From: Halpernia sp048269545
GTDB taxonomy: Bacteria > Bacteroidota > Bacteroidia > Flavobacteriales > Weeksellaceae
Direction of reading: 5' to 3'
Length of the DNA: 64,000 nucleotides
Assembly (NCBI RefSeq): GCF_048269545.1
Contig: NZ_JBLXIJ010000001.1
Span: forward strand, 1 to 64,000
Part shown: in pieces, positions 7,891 through 16,705 of the stretch
How the letters are laid out: each line of letters begins with the position of its first letter
Position numbering within the stretch: position 1 is the first letter of the stretch
The notes under the pieces: model-generated
Told to the model about the DNA's origin: nothing
Seen by the model: the letters and a program-made list of their open reading frames with translations, nothing else
Database searches by the model: none
Translations under genes and position numbers: made by a program

Positions 7891-8832
7891 TTAACTCATT
7901 TTCAAATTCTCTTGCTTCGCCGCAAAAGCCGTCGCTGCTTCTTTTACCCAAAGATTTTCACGTTGCGCTTTTCTTTTGGTTTCTAAACGTTTTTTGTTGC
8001 AAGGTCCATTTCCTTTTAAAACTTCCATAAATTCATCCCAAGGTAAATCTCCAAAATCATAATGTTGTCTTTCTTCATTCCATTTTAGATTTTCATCGGG
8101 CACTTTTAAACCTAAAAATTCGGCTTGAGAAACTGTAACATCTACAAATCTTTGTCTTAAATCATCATTACTTTCGCGTTTTACGCGGTAATTCATAGAT
8201 TTTTGAGAATTGGGAGAATCTGTATCATTTGGACCAAACATCATCAAAGCCGGCCACCAAAATCTATTTAAAGCTTCTTGCGCCATTTCTTTTTGTTCTT
8301 TTGTGCCTTTGCAAAGTGTCATTAAAATTTCATAACCTTGTCTTTGGTGGAAAGATTCTTCTTTGCAAATCCGCACCATCGCTCTTGAATATGGACCAAA
8401 AGAATTTCCCATTAACATTACTTGATTCATAATAGCTGCTCCATCTACAAGCCAACCAATTGCTCCAATATCTGCCCAAGAAAGTGTGGGATAATTAAAA
8501 ATACTGGAATATTTTGCGCGACCGGAAAGCATTTCATTATAAGTAGAATCACGGTCTGCGTCATTTGTGCCGTTATTTAAAGTTTCGGATGCGGCATAAA
8601 GATAAAGTCCATGTCCCGCTTCATCTTGGATTTTTGCTAAAAGTGCCATTTTTCGGCGTAAACTTGGCGCACGAGAAATCCAGTTTGCTTCAGGAAGCAT
8701 TCCAACAATTTCCGAATGGGCGTGTTGTGAGATTTGCCGAACCAATAATTTTCTGTAATCTTCCGGCATTACATCTTTTGGTTCTACTTTATTTTCAGCT
8801 TGAACGTATTCTAAAAACTTTTCTTGTTCCAT
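7891..8832 (-). CDS. paaA: 1,2-phenylacetyl-CoA epoxidase, catalytic subunit A
   Basis: A 313-residue ferritin-like di-iron protein, close to the usual length (about 310). Two iron-binding ExxH motifs are visible: Glu71-His74 in DEAGHG and Glu159-His162 in EESFHQRQG. PaaA is the oxygenase subunit that epoxidises phenylacetyl-CoA. It needs the structural partner PaaC, plus PaaB, PaaD and the reductase PaaE. Here paaE lies upstream, separated by two small genes, but paaB, paaC and paaD do not follow: hutG comes next. The gene looks intact. A heptameric repeat array lies 16 bases before its start codon. Confidence 0.92.
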   Translation of the reverse strand: MEQEKFLEYVQAENKVEPKDVMPEDYRKLLVRQISQHAHSEIVGMLPEANWISRAPSLRRKMALLAKIQDEAGHGLYLYAASETLNNGTNDADRDSTYNEMLSGRAKYSSIFNYPTLSWADIGAIGWLVDGAAIMNQVMLMGNSFGPYSRAMVRICKEESFHQRQGYEILMTLCKGTKEQKEMAQEALNRFWWPALMMFGPNDTDSPNSQKSMNYRVKRESNDDLRQRFVDVTVSQAEFLGLKVPDENLKWNEERQHYDFGDLPWDEFMEVLKGNGPCNKKRLETKRKAQRENLWVKEAATAFAAKQENLKMS

Positions 8833-8847
8833 TTTATTAAGAAATTA

Positions 8848-8875
8848 GATGTGAGATTTTAGATTTTAGATATAA
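8848..8875 (-). repeat. Heptamer array upstream of paaA
   Basis: Four consecutive seven-base units on the plus strand: GATGTGA, GATTTTA, GATTTTA, GATATAA. The array occupies the 5' leader region of paaA (minus strand). It is short and imperfect, but the period is exactly seven, as in the arrays at 40465 and 50451. Confidence 0.5.
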
Positions 8876-8966
8876 AAATATTTTGTAAAATCTTTCTCAT
8901 TTAATATTAAGTTAGCGATGTGCTAATATATTTATTTCTATTTTAAAGCAATTTTCTTTCCACTAT

Positions 8967-9203
8967 TTAATCTTTGATATAGATTCCCACTTGACCATCT
9001 GAAAACTCACCTGCTACAAAATTTACTGTTTTGTTTCCATCGCTTATTTCATATTCGTTAAAAAAATAAATCTGTCCTTCGTTAGGCGAAATGACTTCAA
9101 TTTTCCTGTCAGAACAAGACCAATAAAAATTCCAAATATTTAATCCGCTAATTTTAAATTCTTTGTCGATCTCAATATATGACACAAATTTCCAGGTTTC
9201 CAT
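8967..9203 (-). CDS. Small hypothetical protein between paaE and paaA
   Basis: A 78-residue soluble protein with no signal peptide or membrane segment and no motif I recognise. It is rich in aromatic residues and short beta-like stretches (WKFVSYIEI, NIWNFYWSC, EGQIYFFNEY). The ATG start is 5 bases after the stop of the upstream two-segment membrane protein gene, so they probably form a pair. Base composition is like the surroundings. The two genes interrupt the paaE-paaA linkage. Real coding is supported by tight spacing and co-orientation, but I cannot assign a function. Confidence 0.55.
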   Translation of the reverse strand: METWKFVSYIEIDKEFKISGLNIWNFYWSCSDRKIEVISPNEGQIYFFNEYEISDGNKTVNFVAGEFSDGQVGIYIKD

Positions 9204-9208
9204 AGTTT

Positions 9209-9469
9209 TTATTTTTTAAAAGAAAATAGATGTTTATTAAAATACTTTAATGATAAAATCAAAATATAAATTGAATTTATAATTAAAAGAATTATAGCGA
9301 TATTTAAACTAAACCACGCAGTTTCTTGGATAAAATTAATGTTTCTTTCGCTATTTATATAATTTAAACTTCCCTTTAATTGAAAAGCAAACCATAAATC
9401 AAGCAGAACCAAAATTACCGTTAAAATCGGAAAAATATATTTTATAATTTTCAAATTAACACATTTCAA
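9209..9469 (-). CDS. Small two-segment membrane protein
   Basis: An 86-residue protein with two clear hydrophobic segments (about residues 10-32 and 54-74) joined by a polar loop with Asn, Glu and Arg, ending in a basic tail (KHLFSFKK). It is probably an inner-membrane hairpin. It starts 15 bases after paaE and is followed at 5 bases by another small gene. No family is recognised. The pair could be an unrelated insertion into an ancestral paa operon or a private accessory; the sequence does not decide. Confidence 0.5.
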   Translation of the reverse strand: MKCVNLKIIKYIFPILTVILVLLDLWFAFQLKGSLNYINSERNINFIQETAWFSLNIAIILLIINSIYILILSLKYFNKHLFSFKK

Positions 9470-9484
9470 ATTTTTCAGATTCCT

Positions 9485-10573
9485 TTAGACATCATAAGTT
9501 AAAATGACTATATTGGTTGTTGGATGACATTGACAAGTCAAAACAAAACCGCGTTCAACTTCATCTTCTGTTAATGCAAAATTCTTTTCCATAAATACTT
9601 CTCCTTCTAAAACCTGCGCTTTACAAGTGCAACAAACGCCGCCTTTACAAGCAAATGGAACGGGAAGTTTGTCTTTCAACGCTTGGTCTAAGATACTATT
9701 TTTCTTAGAATTCAGGTGAAACGAATATTCATCATCGTCAATAATTAAAGTGACCATACTTTCTAAATTCGGAATGGCTTTAAACTCATCACTCATTTCT
9801 GCATTTTCTTCATTATCGGGCGCAGAATAATATTCAAACATTACTTGCAAAGAGGGCACTTTTTTATCATTTTTTAAATAAGTAGAAATATTTTTTATCA
9901 TTTCAGATGGTCCACAAAGAAAGAAATTGCTTTCTTTTACATTAATTTCTGGGAATCTTAAAAATAATTGTTCTAACTTTTCTGCAGAAATTCTACCTTC
10001 AAATAGTTCATCTTCAAAGTGCTTTTCCCGAGATAAAAGATAAACCACTTTAAATCTTCCTTGAAATTTTTCAATTAAATTATCAATTCTTTCTCTAAAA
10101 ATAATATCATTAAAACTTTTATTGCTAAAAAAAAGAAAAGCAGTACTTTTTGGTTCTTGATGCAAAGCTTCTAATAAATTTGATAAAACGGGCGAAATTC
10201 CACTTCCTGCAGCTAAACCGATATAAGTTTTTTGATTGCTTTTATGATAATTGGTATAAAAATGTCCAGCTGGTGGCGAAACTTCTATTACGTCTCCTAA
10301 GTTTAAATTTTGATTTAAAAAAGTAGAAACTTTACCATCATCTAAATGTTTTACCAATATTTCTAGTTCAGAATTTCCATCAGTTGGTGCATTAATAATA
10401 GAATAAGAACGGCGCAAATCTTCTCCATTAAGCATCAATTTAACATTCAAATACTGTCCTTGTTTAAACTGAAAAAGTGAGCGCAAATTTTCTGGAATCT
10501 CGAATGAAATATGAGCAGAATCGTTGGTTTCTTTTTTATAATTAATAACTTTTAAATCGTGGAAATGCTGCAT
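9485..10573 (-). CDS. paaE: Phenylacetyl-CoA epoxidase reductase subunit
   Basis: A 362-residue ferredoxin-NADP-reductase-like protein with a C-terminal plant-type [2Fe-2S] domain. The flavin-binding RRSYSI motif is near residues 54-59, and the pyridine-nucleotide loop GLAAGSGISPVLSN is at about 118-131. The cluster ligands are Cys309, Cys314, Cys317 and Cys347. PaaE passes electrons from NADPH to the di-iron PaaA. It is first in a minus-strand run leading through two small genes to paaA. An unlinked reductase of similar build (hydroxylase or CoA-epoxidase type) is the main alternative, but proximity to paaA favours paaE. Confidence 0.85.
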   Translation of the reverse strand: MQHFHDLKVINYKKETNDSAHISFEIPENLRSLFQFKQGQYLNVKLMLNGEDLRRSYSIINAPTDGNSELEILVKHLDDGKVSTFLNQNLNLGDVIEVSPPAGHFYTNYHKSNQKTYIGLAAGSGISPVLSNLLEALHQEPKSTAFLFFSNKSFNDIIFRERIDNLIEKFQGRFKVVYLLSREKHFEDELFEGRISAEKLEQLFLRFPEINVKESNFFLCGPSEMIKNISTYLKNDKKVPSLQVMFEYYSAPDNEENAEMSDEFKAIPNLESMVTLIIDDDEYSFHLNSKKNSILDQALKDKLPVPFACKGGVCCTCKAQVLEGEVFMEKNFALTEDEVERGFVLTCQCHPTTNIVILTYDV

Positions 10574-10747
10574 TATTTTAATTAAATTTTTAAATAAATC
10601 TCTAAAAACAAATATAAGAAAAGCAAAGCAGAGTTTAAAAGATTAATTTTCAGGAGAATCAAAATAGTCTTATACATTTTTCTACTTCATATGGGCAAAA
10701 AATCTTTAAGTGTGATTAGATTGTATTTTTTATTTTCTAAAAAAGAA

Positions 10748-10801
10748 GAAATTTTGTCGTTTATTTTAGAATTAATTTTATGAAATTCGGAAATTTTGTC
10801 G
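10748..10801 (+). repeat. Direct repeat upstream of clpB
   Basis: GAAATTTTGTCG occurs at 10748-10759 and again at 10790-10801. Each copy is followed by one variable base and TTAT. The 42-base period is close to four helical turns. The position, 70-120 bases before the clpB start, suggests a possible paired regulator site, but A/T-rich sequence makes chance repeats likelier. No HrcA-type CIRCE inverted repeat is seen. Confidence 0.35.
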
Positions 10802-10869
10802 ATTATAATTATAATATATAAAATTGTATGACTTTTGATGTAAAGAAAATACAATCACAAATTTTAAAT

Positions 10870-13461
10870 ATGAATCTTAATCAATATACCACAAAATCCC
10901 AAGAAGCTATACAAAAAGCACAGCAAGTGGCAATGGAATTTGGGAATCAAAGCATAGAACCGCAACATTTATTAGAAGGCATTTTGCAGTCCGATGAAAA
11001 TATTTCCGTTTTCTTAATGAAGAAATCGGAAGCAGAACTCAATTTAATACGCGAGAGAAACAGAGAGAATATTGAAAAATTACCAAAAGTAGAAGGTGGA
11101 AATGTTTACTTATCGCAATCGGCAAACAAAGTTTTATTAGACGCACCAAATATTGCCAAAAAAATGGGCGACGAATTTGTAACAATTGAGCATCTTTGGT
11201 TAGCTTTATTTGAAACAAATTCTGAAGTTTCAAAAATGTTGAAAGATATGGGCGTTACTAAAAATGCCCTCGAATTAGCAATAAAAGAATTACGAAAAGG
11301 TAGCAAAGCAACTTCCGCAAGTTCTGAAGAAACTTACCAAGCTTTAAATAAATACGCTAAAAACTTTAATGAACTCGCAGCGGAAGGAAAATTGGATCCA
11401 GTAATTGGAAGAGATGAAGAAATCCGAAGAGTTTTGCAAATTCTTTCACGACGAACAAAAAATAACCCAATTTTAATTGGAGAACCAGGAGTTGGGAAAA
11501 CCGCAATTGCAGAAGGAATTGCGCACAGAATTATTTCAGGAGATATTCCCGAAAATTTAATGGACAAAACTATTTATTCTTTAGATATGGGCGCATTAAT
11601 TGCAGGTGCAAAATTTAAAGGAGAATTTGAAGAGCGGTTAAAATCTGTTGTGAATGAAGTTATAAAATCTGCTGGACAAATTATTTTATTTATTGATGAA
11701 ATTCACACTTTAGTTGGCGCAGGCGGCGGAGAAGGCGCGATGGACGCAGCAAATATTTTAAAACCTGCTTTAGCGAGAGGTGAACTTCGTGCAGTTGGTG
11801 CAACCACTTTAAATGAATATCAAAAATATTTTGAAAAAGATAAAGCCTTAGAAAGACGTTTCCAGAAAGTAATGGTGGAAGAACCAGATACCGAAGACGC
11901 AATTTCTATTTTGCGTGGAATTAAAGATAAATACGAAGCGCATCACAAAGTAAGAATAAAAGATGAAGCCATAATTGCTGCCGTGGAACAATCACAACGT
12001 TATATTTCTGACCGTTTTCTACCAGATAAAGCGATTGATTTAATTGATGAAGCTTCAGCGAAATTACGAATGGAAATTAATTCTAAACCAGAAGAATTGG
12101 ATGTTTTAGACCGAAAATTAATTCAAATGGAAATAGAATTAGCAGCAATTTCAAATGAAGGAAATGATATTCGTGTCAATCATTTAAAAGAAGATATTGC
12201 AAAATTTCAGGAAGAAAGAAACGAAATTAATGCAAAATGGTTGAAAGAAAAACAAAAATCTGAAGATTTAACGAGTCTTAAAAAAGATATTGAAAGTTTG
12301 AAACTCGAAGCAGAACGCGCTTCGCGAGCTGGAGATTACGCAAAAGTTGCAGAAATTCAATATGGGAAAATCAAAGAAAAAGAAGATGCATTGCAAACTT
12401 TAGAATTGGAAATGCAAAATCACCAAAATGAATTAATAAAAGAAGAAGTAACTGCAGAAAATATTTCTGAAGTCATTTCTAAATGGACGGGAATTCCGGT
12501 GACAAAATTAATTCAGTCTGAACGTGAAAAATTATTGCATTTGGAAGATGAATTGCACAAACGCGTTGTTGGACAAGAAGAAGCAATTGAATCTGTTGCA
12601 GATGCAATTAGAAGAAATCGCGCTGGTTTAAATGATGAAAAAAAACCAATCGGTTCCTTTTTATTTCTCGGAACAACCGGTGTTGGAAAAACCGAATTGG
12701 CAAAAGCACTCGCAGAATTTCTGTTTGATGATGAAAATAATATGACGAGAATTGATATGAGCGAATACCAAGAAAGACATTCTGTTTCGCGATTAGTTGG
12801 AGCTCCTCCCGGTTATGTAGGTTACGATGAAGGTGGACAATTAACCGAAGCTGTGAGAAGAAGACCTTATTCAGTGGTTCTATTGGATGAAATTGAAAAA
12901 GCGCATCCCGATGTTTTCAATACACTTTTGCAGGTTTTGGATGATGGAAGATTGACTGATAATAAAGGAAGAGTGGTGAATTTTAAAAATTCAATTATCA
13001 TCATGACTTCCAATTTAGGCTCCCAAATTATTCAAGAGAATTTTGAAAATATCACGGAAGAAAATGTGGTAGAAATTGTAGATAAAACAAAAGAAGAAGT
13101 TTTTGCATTATTAAGACAAACTTTGCGTCCCGAATTTTTAAATAGAATTGATGAAACTGTGCTTTTCCAACCTTTAAGCAGAAAAGAAATTGGTAAAATT
13201 GTTCATTTCCAATTGCATGGTTTCAATAAAATGTTGGAAAGCCGTGGTATTTTTATGACCGCTACAGACGACGCGATAAAATATATTACCGATAAAGGTT
13301 ATGATCCTGTTTTTGGCGCAAGACCTTTAAAAAGAGTTCTTCAACAGGAAGTTTTAAATAAATTATCTAAAGAAATTCTAGCGGGAAATGTAAATGATGG
13401 AGACAGAATTACGTTGGATTATTTTGAAGAAAGCGGTTTAGTTTTCCGACCTGTTGAATAA
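10870..13461 (+). CDS. clpB: ATP-dependent chaperone ClpB
   Basis: A disaggregase that works with DnaK to rescue aggregated proteins. From the ATG at 10870 the protein is 863 residues, the normal length, and begins MNLNQYTTKSQEAIQ as ClpB N-domains do. An in-frame ATG at 10828 would add 14 residues that do not fit the family. The first Walker A, GEPGVGKT, is at residues 204-211 and the second, GTTGVGKT, at about 605. A long coiled-coil middle domain (about 395-520) separates ClpB from ClpA/ClpC. The C-terminal region with GARPLKRVLQ is present. It is followed by a hairpin terminator. Confidence 0.96.
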   Translation: MNLNQYTTKSQEAIQKAQQVAMEFGNQSIEPQHLLEGILQSDENISVFLMKKSEAELNLIRERNRENIEKLPKVEGGNVYLSQSANKVLLDAPNIAKKMGDEFVTIEHLWLALFETNSEVSKMLKDMGVTKNALELAIKELRKGSKATSASSEETYQALNKYAKNFNELAAEGKLDPVIGRDEEIRRVLQILSRRTKNNPILIGEPGVGKTAIAEGIAHRIISGDIPENLMDKTIYSLDMGALIAGAKFKGEFEERLKSVVNEVIKSAGQIILFIDEIHTLVGAGGGEGAMDAANILKPALARGELRAVGATTLNEYQKYFEKDKALERRFQKVMVEEPDTEDAISILRGIKDKYEAHHKVRIKDEAIIAAVEQSQRYISDRFLPDKAIDLIDEASAKLRMEINSKPEELDVLDRKLIQMEIELAAISNEGNDIRVNHLKEDIAKFQEERNEINAKWLKEKQKSEDLTSLKKDIESLKLEAERASRAGDYAKVAEIQYGKIKEKEDALQTLELEMQNHQNELIKEEVTAENISEVISKWTGIPVTKLIQSEREKLLHLEDELHKRVVGQEEAIESVADAIRRNRAGLNDEKKPIGSFLFLGTTGVGKTELAKALAEFLFDDENNMTRIDMSEYQERHSVSRLVGAPPGYVGYDEGGQLTEAVRRRPYSVVLLDEIEKAHPDVFNTLLQVLDDGRLTDNKGRVVNFKNSIIIMTSNLGSQIIQENFENITEENVVEIVDKTKEEVFALLRQTLRPEFLNRIDETVLFQPLSRKEIGKIVHFQLHGFNKMLESRGIFMTATDDAIKYITDKGYDPVFGARPLKRVLQQEVLNKLSKEILAGNVNDGDRITLDYFEESGLVFRPVE

Positions 13462-13503
13462 TAAAATTAATTTTTATAATTGATTAATTAATGTGTTTGA
13501 AAC

Positions 13504-13536
13504 CCGTCTTCAATTTTTGGAGACGGATTTTTTATT
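13504..13536 (+). terminator. Terminator after clpB
   Basis: Stem CCGTCT (13504-13509) / AGACGG (13521-13526) with an 11-base loop, followed by ATTTTTTATTTT. It is a typical intrinsic terminator 43 bases after the clpB stop. Confidence 0.8.
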
Positions 13537-13566
13537 TTATTATCTTAGATTAAAATTTTAAAAATC

Positions 13567-14145
13567 ATGAATCCAAAAGTAAATTTCTTGTTTGAAAAGC
13601 CAACTAAATTTCAAAGCGAAATAAAAGAATTACGAAAAATTGCATTAAAAACGGGTTTGGAAGAGGATTTAAAATGGGGACAAGCAACCTATATTTTAAA
13701 TGGAAAAAATGTTTTTCTAATCCATCAGTTTAAAGATTATTGTGCGATTTTATTTTTTAAAGGCGCATTAATGCAAGATTCTGAAAAAATCTTAATTCAG
13801 CAATCAGCAAATACTCAAGCTACTATGCAATTGAGATTTACTAGTTTAAAAGAAATAAAAAATTTAGAAAAAATTATAGAAAATTATTTAAAAGAAGCAA
13901 TTAAAATTGAAAAATCTGGCGAAAAAATAGTACTAAAAAAAACAGAAGAATTTGAAATGCCAGAAGAATTTTCCCAAGTTTTACAAGAAGATTCTACTTT
14001 AAAATCAGCTTTCGAAAAGTTAACTCCCGGCAGACAACGCGCTTATCTACTTTTCTTCGCGAGCGCAAAACAATCTAAAACGCGAGAACAAAGAATTGAG
14101 AAAAACATTGGAAGAATTTTGGAAGGAAAAGGTTTGAATGATTAA
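13567..14145 (+). CDS. YdeI/OmpD-associated, DUF1801-type protein
   Basis: A 192-residue soluble protein. The N-terminal half (residues 1-115) resembles the YdhG/DUF1801 fold (DLKWGQATYILNGKNVFLI, CAILFFKGALM). The C-terminal part (about 130-190) has the bacteriocin-protection/YdeI-like signature LTPGRQRAYLLFFASAKQSKTREQRIEK. These families are widespread and poorly characterised; the YdeI name comes from an E. coli polymyxin/OmpD association. The gene stands alone between the clpB terminator and a convergent peptidase gene. The family call is fair; the role is unknown. Confidence 0.75.
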   Translation: MNPKVNFLFEKPTKFQSEIKELRKIALKTGLEEDLKWGQATYILNGKNVFLIHQFKDYCAILFFKGALMQDSEKILIQQSANTQATMQLRFTSLKEIKNLEKIIENYLKEAIKIEKSGEKIVLKKTEEFEMPEEFSQVLQEDSTLKSAFEKLTPGRQRAYLLFFASAKQSKTREQRIEKNIGRILEGKGLND

Positions 14146-14324
14146 TAGTTATTTATAAAACTTTAAGTTTTTTTAAACTTTCCTGATATCAAAAATGGCT
14201 CAATTTTTGATGAATCAAAAACTTATTTTCATCATTTGTGTTTGGAATCTCCTTAAATTTTTATTTAACGGGGATTTCTTTTTTTAAGTTTTTAAAAAAT
14301 TATACACTTTTTTTTAAAATAAAA

Positions 14325-14350
14325 AAACTTCTCCATTTCTGGAGAAGTTT
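14325..14350 (-). terminator. Terminator of the M1 peptidase gene
   Basis: Perfect 11-bp stem: 14325-14335 and 14340-14350, loop TTTC. On the minus strand it is followed by a T-rich run. It sits 24 bases downstream of the M1 peptidase stop codon. Confidence 0.8.
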
Positions 14351-14373
14351 GTTATCAATTATTTTTTAATTTT

Positions 14374-16593
14374 TTATTCTTTAGTAAATTTATATTCTTG
14401 ACCACCTTGTAATAAAGTAAAGCCTTTTTTGTCCGCATCAAATTGAATATCTATTCCAGCTTGCGAAAATGTAAATTTATCTTTTCCTAAATATTCAAAT
14501 GGAATAGCGGGTTGTCCCGTTGCTTCAATAATTAATTGATCATTCTCGTTTTTAGTAGTGATTTTTATTGGAAGTTTTTTGCTACTAAAAACACCAACAT
14601 AATCTGATAAATTTATTGAATCTACTTTTACTAATTTATCAGAAGTCCAAACATTATTTTTTCTATTGATATCTGGAACGGTACTTTTTGGATCTAAAGT
14701 TACACTCGCAATTTCTTTTGTAGAATTTACTTTGAAAGACCAATTCACATTTCTTTTCCAAATTTCTACAGGTAATTTTATATTTTGAGTTGTTCCATCT
14801 TTAAATTTCACTTCTACATCAACCGGCATTGGCATTTTTTCTAAATTTGAAATAGAAATTATAGCACCGTTTTTAGCATCCCCATTTACGTATTTTACGT
14901 CATCTACAGCTTGGTCTATTTTCCAATTATTAATAAACCAACCTCTCCAAAACCAATCCAATTCTTCCCCAGAAACATTTTCCATAGTTCTGAAAAAGTC
15001 TTCAGGTTGTGGATGTTTAAACGCCCATCTTTGAATGTAAGTTCTAAAAGCTTTGTCAAATCTTGCTTCGCCTAAAATATTATCACGTAACATATTTAAA
15101 CCTGCGGAAGGTTTGTAGTAAGCTAAAATGCCAAGATTGGCTTCTTTCATATTATCTGGTGCATTAAGCACGGGTTCTAATCTTTCATTTTCCAAGAAAA
15201 AAGCAGATTTTCCTAAATCTTGTGTATCTGCATATTCTCCTTTATTAAAATCATCACTAGAAATTCCATTAAGAAAAGTATTAAAACCTTCGTCCATCCA
15301 AGCGAAACGTCTTTCGTTAGAACCAACAATCATTGGAAACCAGTTGTGTCCAAATTCATGATCTGTAACGCCCCACAAACTTTTTCCTTTAGATTTATAA
15401 CTACAAAAAACAATTCCTGGATATTCCATTCCACCTTCATTTCCAGCAACATTTGTAGCTGCAGGATAAGTAAATTCATACCATCTTTTAGACATATTTT
15501 CTATGGAATATTTCACATATTCTGTAGATCTTCCATAAGCTCCATTTCCTGCACTTTCCACTGGATAAGCAGAAATTGCTAAAGATTTTTTGCCACTTGG
15601 TAAATTAATTCTCGCAGCATCCAAAATAAAGGCGGGCGAAGAAGCCCATGCAAAATCTCTTGCATTTTCTATTTTAAATTTCCAAGTTTTTGTTCCGTTT
15701 GCAGTTTTTGCGGCATTATTTACTTCAGCTTCAGATCTAATTGTAACAGTTTTATCACTGTTTCTTGCTTGATCCCAAAGTTTTAATTGTTGATTTGTAT
15801 AAACATCTTTTGGATTTTCTAATTCTCCAGAAGCAACTACATAATGATTAGAAGGAACTGTAATTTCTGCAGCAATATTTCCATATTCTAAATAAAATTC
15901 TCCTGCACCTAAATAAGGAAGTGTGTTCCAACCCATAATGTCATCATAAACACACATTCTTGGAAACCATTGCGCAACTGTGAAAACTTTTCCGTTTTTA
16001 GTATCATTTACTCCCATTCTATCTGAACCATAATCAGGGGAAGTAAAAGAATAATTAATTTTAAATTTTATTTCGCCACCTTTGGATTTCAATTCTTGTG
16101 GCAAATCTATTTGCATTCTTGTATCTACAACAGTATAAGTTGGTTTTACTTTTAAACTCTTTCCATTTTCGGAAATAATTTCGATACTAGAAATATTGTA
16201 ACCTCCATCAAAAGTTTCACCGTGTGCGCCGTTTCTACTTCCAGAAATTGGGATTACAGCATTTCCACGAGAATCTTTTTTAAATAAATTTTGATCCATC
16301 TGTAACCAAAGAAATCCCAAATCATCATAAGAATTATTCGTATAGGAAACTTCTACAGAAGCAGTAATTTCTTTTTTTGCTTCATTTAAATTGGCTTTTA
16401 TGTTATAATTAACACTGTTTTGCCAATAATTATGACCGGGTTGTCCGCTCGCAGAACGGGTTTCAGTAGCGTTGTTTTGATAAAAATCTTGTTTGAAAGC
16501 TTCTGAGTAATCATACTTCGAAGTTTTGTCTTGTGCAAAAGCAAGCGCTGAAAAAGCAATTGCAAAAGCCAAAATTGGTTTGGAAAAATTCAT
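14374..16593 (-). CDS. Exported M1-family metallopeptidase
   Basis: A 739-residue protein with an N-terminal signal peptide (residues 1-20, cleavage after AFA). The zinc site is HEFGH at residues 412-416 with a downstream Glu435 (DEGFN), and the aminopeptidase exopeptidase motif GGMEYPG is at 387-393. M1 enzymes remove N-terminal residues from peptides. The signal peptide places this one in the periplasm or at the surface, probably for peptide scavenging. The C-terminal 200 residues are beta-rich, and I see no obvious T9SS sorting domain. It is followed by a terminator and preceded by a dienoyl-CoA-reductase-like gene on the same strand. Confidence 0.9.
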   Translation of the reverse strand: MNFSKPILAFAIAFSALAFAQDKTSKYDYSEAFKQDFYQNNATETRSASGQPGHNYWQNSVNYNIKANLNEAKKEITASVEVSYTNNSYDDLGFLWLQMDQNLFKKDSRGNAVIPISGSRNGAHGETFDGGYNISSIEIISENGKSLKVKPTYTVVDTRMQIDLPQELKSKGGEIKFKINYSFTSPDYGSDRMGVNDTKNGKVFTVAQWFPRMCVYDDIMGWNTLPYLGAGEFYLEYGNIAAEITVPSNHYVVASGELENPKDVYTNQQLKLWDQARNSDKTVTIRSEAEVNNAAKTANGTKTWKFKIENARDFAWASSPAFILDAARINLPSGKKSLAISAYPVESAGNGAYGRSTEYVKYSIENMSKRWYEFTYPAATNVAGNEGGMEYPGIVFCSYKSKGKSLWGVTDHEFGHNWFPMIVGSNERRFAWMDEGFNTFLNGISSDDFNKGEYADTQDLGKSAFFLENERLEPVLNAPDNMKEANLGILAYYKPSAGLNMLRDNILGEARFDKAFRTYIQRWAFKHPQPEDFFRTMENVSGEELDWFWRGWFINNWKIDQAVDDVKYVNGDAKNGAIISISNLEKMPMPVDVEVKFKDGTTQNIKLPVEIWKRNVNWSFKVNSTKEIASVTLDPKSTVPDINRKNNVWTSDKLVKVDSINLSDYVGVFSSKKLPIKITTKNENDQLIIEATGQPAIPFEYLGKDKFTFSQAGIDIQFDADKKGFTLLQGGQEYKFTKE

Positions 16594-16705
16594 TGTTTAT
16601 AAGTTTTAGATAATATAAGTATGAAGTTTATTGGGTTTTGTTACAAGCGAATTTTATTTTGTTTAAATTGGTTTAATTCTATTTAAAAGTATAATTAAAA
16701 AAAAA

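Noticed and set aside
10828..10869. Earlier ATG for clpB
   Set aside because: The 14 added residues do not match ClpB N-termini; the ATG at 10870 gives the expected MNLNQYT start and normal length.
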